DNA of 64,000 nt from Microtetraspora glauca (lineage in GTDB: Bacteria > Actinomycetota > Actinomycetes > Streptomycetales > Streptomycetaceae): NCBI GenBank assembly GCA_000721275.1, contig JOFO01000033.1, positions 1-64,000 on the forward strand. The letters are read 5' to 3'. Made by a program: the position numbers and the translations under genes. Under the pieces are notes generated by a model. That model saw nothing but the letters and a program-made list of their open reading frames with translations, ran no database searches and was not told the DNA's origin. Positions within the stretch are counted from its first letter, which is position 1, and each line of letters starts with the position of its first letter. Below, piece after piece: positions 33,935-44,225 of the stretch.

Positions 33935-35251
33935 CTACCGGACGAGCGCGTCGGCGCGGGCGCCGCCGGCCTCGGCGACGATCTCGTCGGGGGTCTGCGC
34001 GGGGCGGACGAGGGCGAAGGCGACGGTGCCGTCGGCGGCGACGGTGAAGCCGTGGACGGCGGGGCGGGGGAGGCTGTTGTAGGCGTAGTGGTGGGCGAAG
34101 GCGTACGCGCCGGTGTCGGGGACGGCGACGACGTCGCCGGGGTGGAGCAGCGGCAGGGCGCGGCCGGCGGCGAGCAGGTCGCCGGAGAAGCAGGCGGGGC
34201 CGGCGACGTCCTGGACGACGGCGGGTCCGGTGCGGGGGCGGCCCTCGGCGTCGTACGCGAGGATCCGCAGCGGCCACGCCTCGGGGGCGTAGACGGTGCG
34301 GGTGGCGAGCTGGACGCCGGCGTGGGTGACGGCGATGGGCCGGCCGCCGGAGGTCTTGGTGTACTCGACGCGGGTGAGGACCGTGCCGTGCTTGGCGAGC
34401 AGGGAGCGCCCGAACTCGGTGACGAGCCGGTAGCGGCCGTCGAGGAGGCCGGGGGCGGTGGCGGCGAGGAGCCGGGCGTAGTCGGCGTGGGTGGGGGTCT
34501 CGTCCTCGCCGGCGAAGTTCACCGGGAGGCCGCCGCCGATGTCGAGGGTGTCGATCTGCGGGCGGCCGGCCTTGGCGTTGATCTCCTCGGCGAGGTCGTA
34601 CGCGGCGCGGACGCCTTCGGCCATCAGGGTGAGCGGGACGCCCTGGGAGCCGGTGTGGGTGTGCAGCCGGGTGAGCCAGGGGCGGTCGAGGTACGCCTGG
34701 ACGACGGCCTCGCGGGCGCCCTCGTCGCGCAGCGCGATGCCGAACTTGGAGGTGGCGGTGGCGGTGGAGGTGGAGCCGATGGTGCCGGCGCCGAGCTGCG
34801 GGTTGACGCGCAGGCCGAGCGGCGAGGAGGTGGGGGCGGCGGCGACGAGGGCGTCGATCCGGGCGAGTTCCTGGAAGTTGTCGGCGTTGACGGCGATGCC
34901 GAGGGCGAGGGCCTCGCGGAGTTCGGCGGGGGTCTTGGCGGGCGAGTCGAGGACGGTACGGGACGGGGGCAGGCCGGCGGCGCGGGCGAGGGCGAGTTCG
35001 CCGGGGCTGGCGACCTCGGCGCCGAGTCCGGCGTCGGCGAGCAGGCGCAGGACGGGGACGAGCGGGGCGGCCTTCACGGCGAAGGCGTGCAGCACCTCGG
35101 CGTCGGTGACGGCGGCGAAGGCGCTGGTCAGGGCGGTGGCGGCGGCGCGGATGCCGGCGGTGTCGAGGAGGGCGACGACGGGGGCGGCGGGGGTGAGGAG
35201 TCCTTGGGCGACGGCGGCGCGGACGGCGAGGTCGCGGCGGTGGGAGGCCAT
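33935..35251 (-). CDS. PLP-dependent alanine-racemase-fold decarboxylase
   Basis: 438 residues, group IV decarboxylase (DAP/ornithine/arginine decarboxylase 2 family). PLP lysine Lys60 in LHAFAVKAAP, HTHTGSQG, phosphate loop LDIGGGLPVNF, EFGRSL, and the tail motif ACFSGDLL then AYAFAHHYAYNSLPRP. Diaminopimelate decarboxylases have CESGD at the latter position; here CFSGD replaces the substrate-binding Glu, so the substrate differs. Start ATG 35251, not 35260, by spacing. Divergent from hutU across about 170 bases; whether it belongs to histidine or other amino-acid metabolism is not clear. Confidence 0.85.
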   Translation of the reverse strand: MASHRRDLAVRAAVAQGLLTPAAPVVALLDTAGIRAAATALTSAFAAVTDAEVLHAFAVKAAPLVPVLRLLADAGLGAEVASPGELALARAAGLPPSRTVLDSPAKTPAELREALALGIAVNADNFQELARIDALVAAAPTSSPLGLRVNPQLGAGTIGSTSTATATSKFGIALRDEGAREAVVQAYLDRPWLTRLHTHTGSQGVPLTLMAEGVRAAYDLAEEINAKAGRPQIDTLDIGGGLPVNFAGEDETPTHADYARLLAATAPGLLDGRYRLVTEFGRSLLAKHGTVLTRVEYTKTSGGRPIAVTHAGVQLATRTVYAPEAWPLRILAYDAEGRPRTGPAVVQDVAGPACFSGDLLAAGRALPLLHPGDVVAVPDTGAYAFAHHYAYNSLPRPAVHGFTVAADGTVAFALVRPAQTPDEIVAEAGGARADALVR

Positions 35252-35356
35252 GGCGTCCATCCTGGCGCGCGGGGCGCGGCGCGTCACGGGTGCGTGCGGG
35301 GGCGGTCGCGGGGCGGCCGGATCCCGTCGGTGCGGCGGAGGTGCCGGCCGCGCCCT

Positions 35357-35399
35357 GTTGACTACAACTATTCAGCACGCCAGGATGTGAATATCTGAA
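35357..35399 (+). promoter_or_regulatory. hut promoter with two inverted repeats
   Basis: TTGACT (35358-35363), a 17-base spacer and CAGGAT (35381-35386) form a near-consensus promoter. GTTG-ACTA-CAAC (35357-35368) overlaps the -35, and TATTCA (35369-35374) with TGAATA (35388-35393) flanks the -10. Position over the promoter suggests repressor binding, as expected for histidine-inducible hut genes. Confidence 0.6.
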
Positions 35400-35421
35400 C
35401 GACATTCGAGGAGGCATCGCC

Positions 35422-37098
35422 ATGTCAGGACCCCGCCCCGTACGGGCCCCGCGCGGTACGGAACTGAGCGCCCTGGGATGGCAGCAGGAGGCCGCCCTCC
35501 GGATGCTCCAGAACAACCTCGACCCCGAGGTCGCCGAGCACCCCGACAAGCTCGTCGTCTACGGCGGCACCGGCAAGGCCGCCCGCGACTGGCGCTCCTT
35601 CGACGCCATGGTCCGCACCCTGAGGACCCTCAAGCAGGACGAGACCATGCTGGTCCAGTCCGGCCGCCCGGTCGGCGTCATGCAGACCCACGAGTGGGCC
35701 CCGCGCGTCCTCATCGCCAACTCCAACCTGGTCGGCGACTGGGCCAACTGGGAGGAGTTCCGGCGCCTGGAGCAGCTCGGCCTCACCATGTACGGCCAGA
35801 TGACGGCCGGCTCCTGGATCTACATCGGCACCCAGGGCATCCTCCAGGGCACCTACGAGACCTTCGCCGCCGTCGCCGCGAAGAAGTTCGGCGGCACCCT
35901 CGCCGGCACCATCACCCTCACCGCCGGCCTCGGCGGCATGGGCGGCGCCCAGCCGCTCGCCGTCACCATGAACGACGGCGTCGCGATCTGCGTCGACGTC
36001 GACCCGCGCGCCATCGAGCGCCGCATCGAGCACCGCTACCTGGACGTGAAGGCCGACGACCTGGCCCACGCCCTCCGGCTCGCCACCGAGGCCCGCGACC
36101 AGCGCAGGCCGCTCTCCATCGGCGTCCTCGGCAACGCCGCCGAGCTGGTCCCGCAGCTCCTCGCCATGGGCGCGCCGATCGACATCGTCACCGACCAGAC
36201 GAGCGCCCACGACCCGCTGTCGTACCTGCCCGTCGGCATCGCCTTCGAGGACATGGCGGACGCGGCGGCGAAGGACCCGGCCGGCTTCACCACCCGGGCC
36301 CGGGAGTCGATGGCGAAGCACGTCGAGGCCATGGTCGGCTTCATGGACGCGGGCGCCGAGGTCTTCGACTACGGCAACTCGATCCGCGGCGAGGCCCAGC
36401 TGGCCGGCTACGACCGCGCGTTCGCCTTCCCCGGCTTCGTCCCCGCCTACATCCGGCCGCTGTTCTGCGAGGGCAAGGGCCCGTTCCGCTGGGCCGCCCT
36501 GTCCGGCGAGGCGTCCGACATCCACAAGACGGACAAGGCGATCCTCGACCTCTTCCCGGAGAACGAGTCCCTCGCCCGCTGGATCAAGATGGCCGGCGAG
36601 CGCGTCCACTTCCAGGGCCTCCCGGCCCGCATCTGCTGGCTCGGCCAGGGCGAGCGCGACAAGGCCGGCGCCCTGTTCAACGACATGGTCGCCGACGGCA
36701 CCCTCGCCGCCCCGCTCGCGATCGGCCGCGACCACCTCGACTGCGGCTCGGTGGCCTCCCCGTACCGCGAGACCGAGGCCATGCTCGACGGCTCCGACGC
36801 CATCGCCGACTGGCCGCTGCTCAACGCCATGGTCAACGTCGCCTCCGGCGCCTCCTGGGTCTCCATCCACCACGGCGGCGGCGTCGGCATGGGCCGCTCG
36901 ATCCACGCCGGCCAGGTCTCCGTCGCCGACGGCACGAAGCTCGCCGGCGAGAAGATCCGCCGCGTGCTCACCAACGACCCCGGCATGGGCGTCATCCGCC
37001 ACGTCGACGCCGGCTACGACATCGCCGAGCGGGTCGCCGACGAGAAGGGCGTCCGCGTCCCCATGCGCGAGGGCGCGGCCGGCGAGGCGTCCGCGTGA
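35422..37098 (+). CDS. hutU: Urocanate hydratase
   Basis: 558 residues, the full family length. Converts urocanate to imidazolone-propionate using tightly bound NAD. Marks: [57 protein letters not shown], and [25 protein letters not shown] at 35408-35414 fixes ATG 35422. First gene of the hut operon; its stop overlaps the next start by four bases. Histidine ammonia-lyase (hutH), the preceding step, is not in the window. Confidence 0.97.
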   Translation: MSGPRPVRAPRGTELSALGWQQEAALRMLQNNLDPEVAEHPDKLVVYGGTGKAARDWRSFDAMVRTLRTLKQDETMLVQSGRPVGVMQTHEWAPRVLIANSNLVGDWANWEEFRRLEQLGLTMYGQMTAGSWIYIGTQGILQGTYETFAAVAAKKFGGTLAGTITLTAGLGGMGGAQPLAVTMNDGVAICVDVDPRAIERRIEHRYLDVKADDLAHALRLATEARDQRRPLSIGVLGNAAELVPQLLAMGAPIDIVTDQTSAHDPLSYLPVGIAFEDMADAAAKDPAGFTTRARESMAKHVEAMVGFMDAGAEVFDYGNSIRGEAQLAGYDRAFAFPGFVPAYIRPLFCEGKGPFRWAALSGEASDIHKTDKAILDLFPENESLARWIKMAGERVHFQGLPARICWLGQGERDKAGALFNDMVADGTLAAPLAIGRDHLDCGSVASPYRETEAMLDGSDAIADWPLLNAMVNVASGASWVSIHHGGGVGMGRSIHAGQVSVADGTKLAGEKIRRVLTNDPGMGVIRHVDAGYDIAERVADEKGVRVPMREGAAGEASA

Positions 37099-38306
37099 GC
37101 GACAGCTTCCACGCCATGTGGCGGTCGCTGCGGCCCCTCGGCCGCAGCGCCGCCACCGGCGGCTACCGCCGCTACGCCTGGACCGAGGCCGACGCCGACT
37201 GCCGGCTCTGGTTCCGGATGCAGGCCGAGGCCCGCCGCCTGGACGTCGAGACCGACCGCAACGGCAACCAGTGGGCGTGGCTCGGCGACCCCACCGCGGG
37301 CGACGCCGTCGTCACCGGCTCCCACCTGGACTCCGTCCCCGACGGCGGCGCCTTCGACGGCCCCCTCGGCGTCGTCTCCGCCTTCGCCGCCCTCGACGAG
37401 CTCCGCGCCCGCGGCGTCTCGTTCCGGCGGCCCCTCGCCATCGTCAACTTCGGCGACGAGGAGGGCGCCCGCTTCGGCCTCGCCTGCGTCGGCTCCCGCC
37501 TCACCGCCGGCCGGCTCACCAAGGAGCAGGCGTACGCGCTCCGCGACGCCGACGGCGTCACCCTCCCGCAGGCCATGGAGGCCGCCGGGCACGACCCCTC
37601 CGCGATCGGCCCGGACCCCGAGCGGCTGGCCCGGATCGGCGCCTTCGTCGAACTGCACGTCGAACAGGGCCGCGCCCTCGATTTGTCCGGCGACGCCGTC
37701 GGCATCGCCTCCGCGATCTGGCCGCACGGCCGCTGGCGGTACGACTTCGCCGGCGAGGCCAACCACGCCGGCACCACCCGGCTCGTGGACCGCCGCGACC
37801 CCATGCTGACGTACGCCGAGACCGTCCTCGCCGCCCGCCGCGAGGCCGAACTCGCCGGTGCCGTCGCCACCTTCGGCAAGATCGCGGTCGAACCGAACGG
37901 CGTCAACGCGATCCCGTCACTGGTCCGCGGCTGGCTCGACGCCCGCGCCGCCGACCAGGCGTCCCTGGACGCCGTCACCGCCGGCGTCGAGGCCGCCGCC
38001 CGCGCCTACGCCGACCGGCACGGCATCGACCTCGCCGTCGTCCAGGAGTCGTACACCCCGGTCGTGGACTTCTCGCACGCCCTGCGCGACGAGCTGGCCC
38101 GCGTGCTCGGCGAGAAGACCCCCGTCCTCGGCACCGGCGCCGGACACGACGCGGGCATCCTGTCCGAGTCGGTCCCGACCGCCATGCTGTTCGTACGGAA
38201 CCCCACCGGCGTCTCGCACTCCCCGGCCGAGTCCGCCACCGAGGACGACTGCGTCGCCGGGGTCCGCGCACTCGCCGACGTACTGGAGGAGCTGGCGTGC
38301 CGCTGA
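37095..38306 (+). CDS. M20 amidohydrolase (allantoate amidohydrolase family) in hut operon
   Basis: 403 residues. Dinuclear metallohydrolase fold: [18 protein letters not shown] with His78 and Asp89, GDEEGARF with Glu122/Glu123, [11 protein letters not shown] with His188, and GAGHDAG near the end. The family cleaves N-carbamoyl, allantoate or N-formyl/formimino groups from amino acids. Position between hutU and hutF suggests it supplies the last step, hydrolysing N-formylglutamate to glutamate and formate, in place of a classical HutG, which I do not see. GTG 37095 overlaps the hutU TGA. Confidence 0.85.
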   Translation: MSDSFHAMWRSLRPLGRSAATGGYRRYAWTEADADCRLWFRMQAEARRLDVETDRNGNQWAWLGDPTAGDAVVTGSHLDSVPDGGAFDGPLGVVSAFAALDELRARGVSFRRPLAIVNFGDEEGARFGLACVGSRLTAGRLTKEQAYALRDADGVTLPQAMEAAGHDPSAIGPDPERLARIGAFVELHVEQGRALDLSGDAVGIASAIWPHGRWRYDFAGEANHAGTTRLVDRRDPMLTYAETVLAARREAELAGAVATFGKIAVEPNGVNAIPSLVRGWLDARAADQASLDAVTAGVEAAARAYADRHGIDLAVVQESYTPVVDFSHALRDELARVLGEKTPVLGTGAGHDAGILSESVPTAMLFVRNPTGVSHSPAESATEDDCVAGVRALADVLEELACR

Positions 38307-39637
38307 CGACGACGTACTGGCTGGAGCACGCCTGGCTCGGCACCCACGCCGAGCCGGGCGTCGCCCTCGACGTGACCGACGGCCGGATCACGGCCGTCCG
38401 CACCGGGGCCGACACCCCGCCGCCCGGCGCGGCCGTCCTGCGCGGCTTCACGGTCCCCGGCCTCGCCAACGCCCACAGCCACGCCTTCCACCGCGCCCTG
38501 CGCGGCACCGTCCAGGTCGGCTCCGGCACCTTCTGGACCTGGCGCGAGGTCATGTACGGCGTCGCCCAGCGCCTCACCCCGGACACGTACTTCGCGCTCG
38601 CCCGCGCCGTGTACGCCGAGATGGCGCTCGCCGGCATCACCGCCGTCGGCGAGTTCCACTACCTCCACCACGCCCCCGGCGGCACCCCCTACGCCGACCC
38701 CAACGCCATGGGCGAGGCCCTGATCGCGGCGGCCCGCGAGGCCGGCCTGCGCATCACCCTCCTCGACACCGCCTACCTCTCCTCCGGCTTCGGCGCCGCC
38801 CCCGAACCCCACCAGCTCCGCTTCTCCGACGGCATCGCCGAGCGGTGGGCCGAGCGGGCCGCCGCCCTCAAGGACGGCGACGGCGTACGGATCGGGGCGG
38901 CGATCCACTCCGTCCGGGCCGTCCCCGCCGACCAGCTGTCCACCGTCGTCCGCTGGGCCGAGGAGCGGCGCGCCCCGCTCCACGTCCACCTCTCCGAGCA
39001 GACCGCCGAGAACGAGGCCTGCCACGCCGCCCACGGCACCACCCCCACCCGGCTCCTCGCCGACCACGGCGTCCTCGGCCCGCGCACCACCGGCGTCCAC
39101 AACACCCACCTCACGGACGCCGACATCGCGCTGATCGGCTCGTCGTCCACCGGCACCTGCATGTGCCCCACCACCGAACGCGACCTCGCCGACGGCATCG
39201 GCCCCGCCGTCGCCCTCCAGAAGGCCGGCTCCCCGCTCTCCCTCGGCAGCGACAGCCACGCCGTCATCGACCTTCTGGAGGAGGCGCGCGCCATGGAGCT
39301 GAACGAACGGCTCCGCAGCCACGTCCGCGGCCACTGGACGGCCGCCGCGCTGCTCCGCGCCGCCTCCGCCGACGGCCACGCGGCCCTCGGCTGGGCGGAC
39401 GCCGGCGCCCTGGAGACCGGCGCGCTCGCCGACTTCACGACGATCGCCCTCGACACCGTCCGCACGGCCGGCCCGGTGCCGCGCCTCGCCCCGGAGACGG
39501 CCGTCTTCGCGGCGACCGCCGCCGACGTCCGGCACGTCGTGGTCGGCGGCCGGACGGTCGTCCGCGACGGCGTCCACGTCTCCGTACCGGACACGGCGAC
39601 CGCGCTGGCGGACGCCGTCGCCGCCCTCAGGGACTGA
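38297..39637 (+). CDS. hutF: Formimidoylglutamate deiminase
   Basis: 446 residues. Amidohydrolase-superfamily barrel: [11 protein letters not shown] with metal ligands His60 and His62, [31 protein letters not shown] and LGSDSHA with the Asp. HutF converts N-formimidoyl-L-glutamate to N-formylglutamate and ammonia, opening the five-step histidine pathway. GTG 38297 follows GGAGGAG and overlaps the previous gene by ten bases. Lack of formiminoglutamase makes the HutF plus deformylase route the likely one here. Confidence 0.92.
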   Translation: MPLTTTYWLEHAWLGTHAEPGVALDVTDGRITAVRTGADTPPPGAAVLRGFTVPGLANAHSHAFHRALRGTVQVGSGTFWTWREVMYGVAQRLTPDTYFALARAVYAEMALAGITAVGEFHYLHHAPGGTPYADPNAMGEALIAAAREAGLRITLLDTAYLSSGFGAAPEPHQLRFSDGIAERWAERAAALKDGDGVRIGAAIHSVRAVPADQLSTVVRWAEERRAPLHVHLSEQTAENEACHAAHGTTPTRLLADHGVLGPRTTGVHNTHLTDADIALIGSSSTGTCMCPTTERDLADGIGPAVALQKAGSPLSLGSDSHAVIDLLEEARAMELNERLRSHVRGHWTAAALLRAASADGHAALGWADAGALETGALADFTTIALDTVRTAGPVPRLAPETAVFAATAADVRHVVVGGRTVVRDGVHVSVPDTATALADAVAALRD

Positions 39638-39680
39638 GCACCCGGACCACCCGCACCCCAGCCCCCCACCGGAGCGCACC

Positions 39681-40850
39681 ATGACGACGACGCTGATCAC
39701 GAACATCCGCAGCCTGGTCACCAACGACCCGGCCCTCGGCGAAGGCCCCCTCGGCCTCGTCGAGGACGCCGCCCTCGTCCTCGACGGCGAGACCGTCGCC
39801 TGGGCGGGCCCCGCGGCGCAGGCACCGGCCGCCGACCACCGCGTCGACGCCGGGGGCCGCGCCGTCCTCCCCGGCTTCGTCGACTCCCACTCCCACCTCG
39901 TCTTCGCCGGCGACCGCACCGCCGAGTTCAACGCCCGCATGTCCGGGCGCCCGTACGAGGCGGGCGGCATCCGCACCACCGTCGCCGCCACCCGCGCCGC
40001 GACGGACGCCGAACTGTCCGCGAACGTCGCCCGCTACCTGCGGGAGGCGCTCCGCCAGGGCACCACCACCTTCGAGACCAAGTCCGGCTACGGCCTCACC
40101 GTCGAGGACGAGGCCCGCGCGCTGCGCATCGCCGCCGAGCACACCGACGAGGTCACCTACCTCGGCGCGCACATCGTCTCCCCGGACCACGCCGACGACC
40201 CGGCCGGCTACGTCGACCTGGTCACCGGCCCGATGCTGGACGCCTGCGCCCCCTACGCCCGCTGGATCGACGTCTTCTGCGAGAAGGGCGCCTTCGACGG
40301 CGACCAGGCCCGCGCGATCCTCCAGGCCGGCCAGGCGAAGGGCCTCCAGGCCCGGATCCACGCCAACCAGCTCTCGTACGGCCCCGGCGTGCAGCTCGCC
40401 GTGGAGCTGGACGCGGCGAGCGCCGACCACTGCACCCACCTCACGGACGCCGACGTCGACGCGCTCGCCTCCGGGAACACGGTCGCGACGCTGCTCCCGG
40501 GCGCCGAGTTCTCCACCCGCGCCGCCTGGCCGGACGCCCGCCGCCTCCTCGACGCGGGCGTCACGGTCGCGCTCTCCACCGACTGCAACCCGGGCTCGTC
40601 CTTCACCTCCTCCGTCCCGTTCTGCATCGCCCTCGCCGTCCGGGACATGGGCATGACGCCCGACGAGGCCGTCTGGGCCGCCACCGCCGGCGGCGCGGCG
40701 GCCCTCCGCCGCACCGACGTCGGCCGCCTCTCACCCGGCGCCCGCGCCGACCTCGCCCTCCTCGACGCCCCCTCCCACGTCCACCTCGCCTACCGACCCG
40801 GCGTGCCACTGGTCGCGGAGGTCTGGCGCCGGGGCGTCCGCGTCGTCTGA
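39681..40850 (+). CDS. hutI: Imidazolonepropionase
   Basis: 389 residues. Hydrolyses imidazolone-propionate to formimidoylglutamate. Barrel with [12 protein letters not shown] (metal ligands His70 and His72), [24 protein letters not shown], and [11 protein letters not shown] with the metal-binding Asp. ATG 39681 is 43 bases after hutF. The pathway order here is hutU (step 2), hutI (step 3), hutF (step 4) and the M20 enzyme (inferred step 5). Confidence 0.95.
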   Translation: MTTTLITNIRSLVTNDPALGEGPLGLVEDAALVLDGETVAWAGPAAQAPAADHRVDAGGRAVLPGFVDSHSHLVFAGDRTAEFNARMSGRPYEAGGIRTTVAATRAATDAELSANVARYLREALRQGTTTFETKSGYGLTVEDEARALRIAAEHTDEVTYLGAHIVSPDHADDPAGYVDLVTGPMLDACAPYARWIDVFCEKGAFDGDQARAILQAGQAKGLQARIHANQLSYGPGVQLAVELDAASADHCTHLTDADVDALASGNTVATLLPGAEFSTRAAWPDARRLLDAGVTVALSTDCNPGSSFTSSVPFCIALAVRDMGMTPDEAVWAATAGGAAALRRTDVGRLSPGARADLALLDAPSHVHLAYRPGVPLVAEVWRRGVRVV

Positions 40851-40883
40851 CACGGCCGCAACCCGGCCGCGCCCAGGGCGTGT

Positions 40884-40899
40884 TGAGTAGGCGTACTCA
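40884..40899. promoter_or_regulatory. Palindrome TGAGTA-N4-TACTCA
   Basis: Perfect six-base arms around GGCG, 36-51 bases upstream of the lipoprotein start, covering a TTGAGT that may be a -35. Probable regulator site for the lipoprotein gene; the regulator is unknown. Confidence 0.45.
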
Positions 40900-40934
40900 T
40901 GTGGGCGGTCCCCGGCCGCCCGCATGATTCCGGC

Positions 40935-41654
40935 ATGACTTCGAAGCGCCTCCTCGCGTCCCTCGCCGTGACGGCCACCGCCCTCGGCACGCTGACCCTG
41001 ACCGCCTGCGGCGCCCAGGACTCCGGCGGCGGGCAGCAGGCCGCCAAGCCCGCCGCCACGCCCGCCGGCGCGAGCGCGAGCCCCCGGATGCTGTCCGGCA
41101 AGGACCTGGAGAAGCACCCCGACCCGACCGTGCGGGCCCAGGCGATCGCCCTCCGCATCACGAACACCTGCGCCCCCGGCACGGCGATCGAGCTGCCCCC
41201 GCTGCCCGCCGTCAGCAACGTCGCCGAGCTCGACCCCGGCGCCGGGCCGGAACCGTCCGGCCCCCCGGTCCCCGTCGACCCGCCCTCGGACATGCCGCCG
41301 CCGCCCGGCCCCGAGGCCACCGCCTCCTACGACGAGCTGCCGCTGAACGACGTCGACCGGTGCGCCGCGAAGGCCCACGCCGACCGCGTCCGCTCGGCGT
41401 TCGACGGCCCCGCCCCCACCGACGAGACCGCCCTCCGGAAGGCCCTCGCCGGCGCCGACTACCTCCCGGAGAACGTCCACCGCATGCCCGGCGACGGCCC
41501 CGTCCGCCTCCGGATCGACCTCCGCGACCTCTCCCCGAACGACAACCTCGTCCTGGAGGTCACCCCCACGCCCACCGGCATCCGCGTCACCCCCTTCGGC
41601 GCCCCGATCGCCGGCGCCCCGGACGTCACCGAGATCGTCCGCAAGGGCGCCTGA
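40935..41654 (+). CDS. Secreted lipoprotein of unknown function
   Basis: 239 residues. Lipobox LTLTAC, Cys at about 25, then an Ala/Gly/Pro-rich linker. The globular part (about 55-240) contains two Cys (NTCAPG, DRCAAK) that may form a disulfide and ends with LRIDLRDLSPNDNLVLEVTPTPTG. I do not recognise a family. A CATGAT six bases before the ATG may be a -10 for leaderless expression, with the TGAGTA palindrome upstream. Confidence 0.8.
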   Translation: MTSKRLLASLAVTATALGTLTLTACGAQDSGGGQQAAKPAATPAGASASPRMLSGKDLEKHPDPTVRAQAIALRITNTCAPGTAIELPPLPAVSNVAELDPGAGPEPSGPPVPVDPPSDMPPPPGPEATASYDELPLNDVDRCAAKAHADRVRSAFDGPAPTDETALRKALAGADYLPENVHRMPGDGPVRLRIDLRDLSPNDNLVLEVTPTPTGIRVTPFGAPIAGAPDVTEIVRKGA

Positions 41655-41814
41655 GCCCGGCGGCCCGTCCCGCCGAACGCCCCCGTCCCACACGTTCCTC
41701 GCGCACCGAAGCCCCCTCCGTGATCGAAAGGGCGAGTATGCCTGCCGGGGAGGGGTTCGGGCCGGTACCGTCCTGTCTGGTGGTACTCAGGGGGATGACC
41801 GGGGGGTCGGCTAG

Positions 41815-42906
41815 GTGAGTGCGTGGCGGGTGCGGAGCGTGCGGCCGGGGGAGCTGGGCGCGCGCGAGATCGAGGCGTGGCGGGAGCTGAGGGCCAAGTC
41901 CGGCGCCCCGGCGAACCCGTTCATGGAACCGGAGTTCACGCTCGCCGTCGGCGCCGTGCGGCCCCGAGCGCGGGTCGCCGTGTGGTGTGAGGACGGCGAA
42001 CCCGTCGGCTTCTTCCCGTACGAGAAGGGGCCGCTGGGGCGCGGCACGGCCATCGGCTTCGGCGTCTCGGACAGCCAGGGCGGCGTCTTCCGGCCCGGAC
42101 TGCGGCCGGACGCCCGGGCGGTGCTCCGCGCCTGCGGCCTCGCCGTCTGGGAGTACGACAACCTGGAGACCGGGCAGCCGGTCTTCGAGGGCGCCGCCGA
42201 CGAGTCGTTCGCCTCGCCCGTCATCGACGTCGGCGAGGGGTACGCGGCGTACGAGGCGCTGCTGCGCGTCCAGTCGCCGAAGTTCCTGAAGACCACCCTC
42301 GCCAAGGAGCGGAAGCTGGGCCGGGAGGCCGAGGGCGGGCTCCGGTTCGTCTTCGACGAGCGCGACCCGGCCGCCCTGCGCACCCTGATGGCCTGGAAGT
42401 CCGCGCAGTACCGCCGCACCGGCCGCGGCGACCGCTTCGCGCGGGAGTGGATCAGCGCCCTGGTCCGCCGCCTGCACGCGCAGCGCGCGCCCGGCTGCTC
42501 CGGCGTCCTGTCGGTGCTGTACGCCGGCGACCGGCCGGTCGCCGCCCACTTCGGCCTCCGGTCGGCGACCGTCCTGTCCTGCTGGTTCCCGGCCTACGAC
42601 CCCGCGTACGCCAAGTACTCCCCGGGGCTCGTCCTCCACCTCCGGATGGCGGAGGGCGCGGCGGCGGCCGGCATCGGCCTGCTCGACCTCGGGCGCGGCG
42701 CCGCCGCGTACAAGGACTCCCTGAAGACCGGGGACCTCACCGTGTACGAGGGGGCGGTCACCCGGCCCGATCCGCGCACCGTCCTGCACTGGCTGCGCCG
42801 CGAGCCGGTCCGCGCGGCCCACGCCCACGTCCGCGAGCGCCCGGAGCTGGCCGCCCGCGTCCGCGGGGCGCTGAACACCGTCGCCCGCCTGCGCGGCGAC
42901 CGCTAG
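41815..42906 (+). CDS. GNAT/FemAB-like acyltransferase (BioF2/CelD type)
   Basis: 363 residues. Two GNAT-like modules, as in Acetyltransf_6 (BioF2-like, CelD/BcsL) proteins: first half FMEPEFTLAV and WEYDNLETG, second half KFLKTTLAKERKLGREAEGG and VLSVLYAGDRPVAAHFGLRS, YSPGLVLHLRMAEGAAA, DLGRGAAAYKDSL. These proteins transfer acyl or aminoacyl groups to surface polysaccharides and are typical of exopolysaccharide gene clusters. GTG 41815 start. First gene of a colinear run with a glycosyltransferase 23 bases downstream. Confidence 0.88.
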   Translation: MSAWRVRSVRPGELGAREIEAWRELRAKSGAPANPFMEPEFTLAVGAVRPRARVAVWCEDGEPVGFFPYEKGPLGRGTAIGFGVSDSQGGVFRPGLRPDARAVLRACGLAVWEYDNLETGQPVFEGAADESFASPVIDVGEGYAAYEALLRVQSPKFLKTTLAKERKLGREAEGGLRFVFDERDPAALRTLMAWKSAQYRRTGRGDRFAREWISALVRRLHAQRAPGCSGVLSVLYAGDRPVAAHFGLRSATVLSCWFPAYDPAYAKYSPGLVLHLRMAEGAAAAGIGLLDLGRGAAAYKDSLKTGDLTVYEGAVTRPDPRTVLHWLRREPVRAAHAHVRERPELAARVRGALNTVARLRGDR

Positions 42907-42929
42907 CCGCGCGCACCCGGGGGACTCCG

Positions 42930-44225
42930 ATGAACCAGACGAACCAGCGGCCGGCGATCTCCGTCGCCGAACTGGACCTCGACGCGTCCGGCGCCGTCAC
43001 GGGCTTCCGCGCGGCGCCGGGCGCCCCGGCGCCGGTGCCCGGCGACGTGTACGCCCTCGTCCGCGTGGACGGCCGCCCCGCCGCCACCGTCCTCGGCCCC
43101 TACGAGCCGGGCGAGGACCCGGCGGAGGTCCTGGCCGCGCTCGCGGCGCGGCGCCTGAAGGAGACCGCCGGCCCGCGGACCGACGCCGAGCGGCGCGCCG
43201 CGGCGGCGGACCCGGAACCGGCGCCCCCGCCCGAGCGCGCGCCCGCCTCCGTCGTCGTCGCCACCCGCGAGCGCCCCGCCTCGCTCGCCCGCGCGCTCGA
43301 CTCGCTGCTCGCCCAGGACCACCCGGACCACGAGCTGATCGTCGTCGACAACGCGCCCCGCACCTCCGCCACCCGCGACCTGGTCGCCGAGCGGTACGCG
43401 GACCGGGTGCGGTACGTGCGCGAGGACCGGCCCGGGCTCGCCGCCGCGCACAACGCCGGGGTCGCCGCCGCCCGCGGCGAGGTCCTGGCCTTCACCGACG
43501 ACGACGTGATCGCCGACCCGCGCTGGCTGAGCGCGCTCGCCGCGCCGTTCGCCGCCGACCCCGGCCTCGGCTGCGTCACCGGCCTGATCCTGCCCGCCCG
43601 GCTGACCACCCCCGCCCAGATCCTCCTGGAGTCCCACGGCGGCTTCGCGAAGGGCTTCGCGCCCCGCCTGTACGACCCGGCCCGGCCGCCCGCCGACGAG
43701 CCGCTGTTCCCGTTCACGGCCGGCAGCTTCGGCTCCGGCGCCAACATGGCCTTCCGGGCCTCCGCGCTCCGCCGCGCCGGCGGCTTCGACCCCGCCACCG
43801 GCACCGGGACCCCCGCGAAGGGCGGCGACGACCTGTACGCCTTCGTCGCCGTCCTCGCCGCCGGGCACCGGCTCCGCTACACGCCCGACGCCCTCGTCTG
43901 GCACCACCACCGCGAGACCTGGCAGGACCTGCGGAACCAGGCGTACGGCTACGGCGCCGGCCTCACCGCGTACCTCACCGCCACCCTGGTCCGCCGCCCC
44001 GCCCTGCTGCCCGCGCTCCTCGCCCGGCTGCCGCGCGGCCTCGCGCACGCCCGGACCATGACCGCCGAGCGCGGCGCGGGCGACGAGCCGGGCCGCGCCC
44101 CCGGCGAGCACGGCACCGCGCAGCACCCGTGGCCCGCGTCCCTGTCCCGGCTGGAGCGGCGCGGCATGCTGTACGGCCCCGTCGGCTACCTCCGGGCCCG
44201 GCTCTCCCGGGGAGGCGCCCGATGA
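42930..44225 (+). CDS. Glycosyltransferase family 2
   Basis: 431 residues. About 100 residues precede the catalytic domain; then SVVVATRERPASLARALDSLLAQDHP (start at about 107), LIVVDNAP, LAFTDDDVIADPRW with the metal-binding DDD, GANMAFR and GGDDLYAFV as the acceptor/ED-like region. No membrane helix near the end, so it is soluble or peripheral. It transfers a sugar from a nucleotide donor to a glycan or lipid acceptor. Stop overlaps the start of the deacetylase by four bases (ATGA), coupling both. Confidence 0.9.
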   Translation: MNQTNQRPAISVAELDLDASGAVTGFRAAPGAPAPVPGDVYALVRVDGRPAATVLGPYEPGEDPAEVLAALAARRLKETAGPRTDAERRAAAADPEPAPPPERAPASVVVATRERPASLARALDSLLAQDHPDHELIVVDNAPRTSATRDLVAERYADRVRYVREDRPGLAAAHNAGVAAARGEVLAFTDDDVIADPRWLSALAAPFAADPGLGCVTGLILPARLTTPAQILLESHGGFAKGFAPRLYDPARPPADEPLFPFTAGSFGSGANMAFRASALRRAGGFDPATGTGTPAKGGDDLYAFVAVLAAGHRLRYTPDALVWHHHRETWQDLRNQAYGYGAGLTAYLTATLVRRPALLPALLARLPRGLAHARTMTAERGAGDEPGRAPGEHGTAQHPWPASLSRLERRGMLYGPVGYLRARLSRGGAR

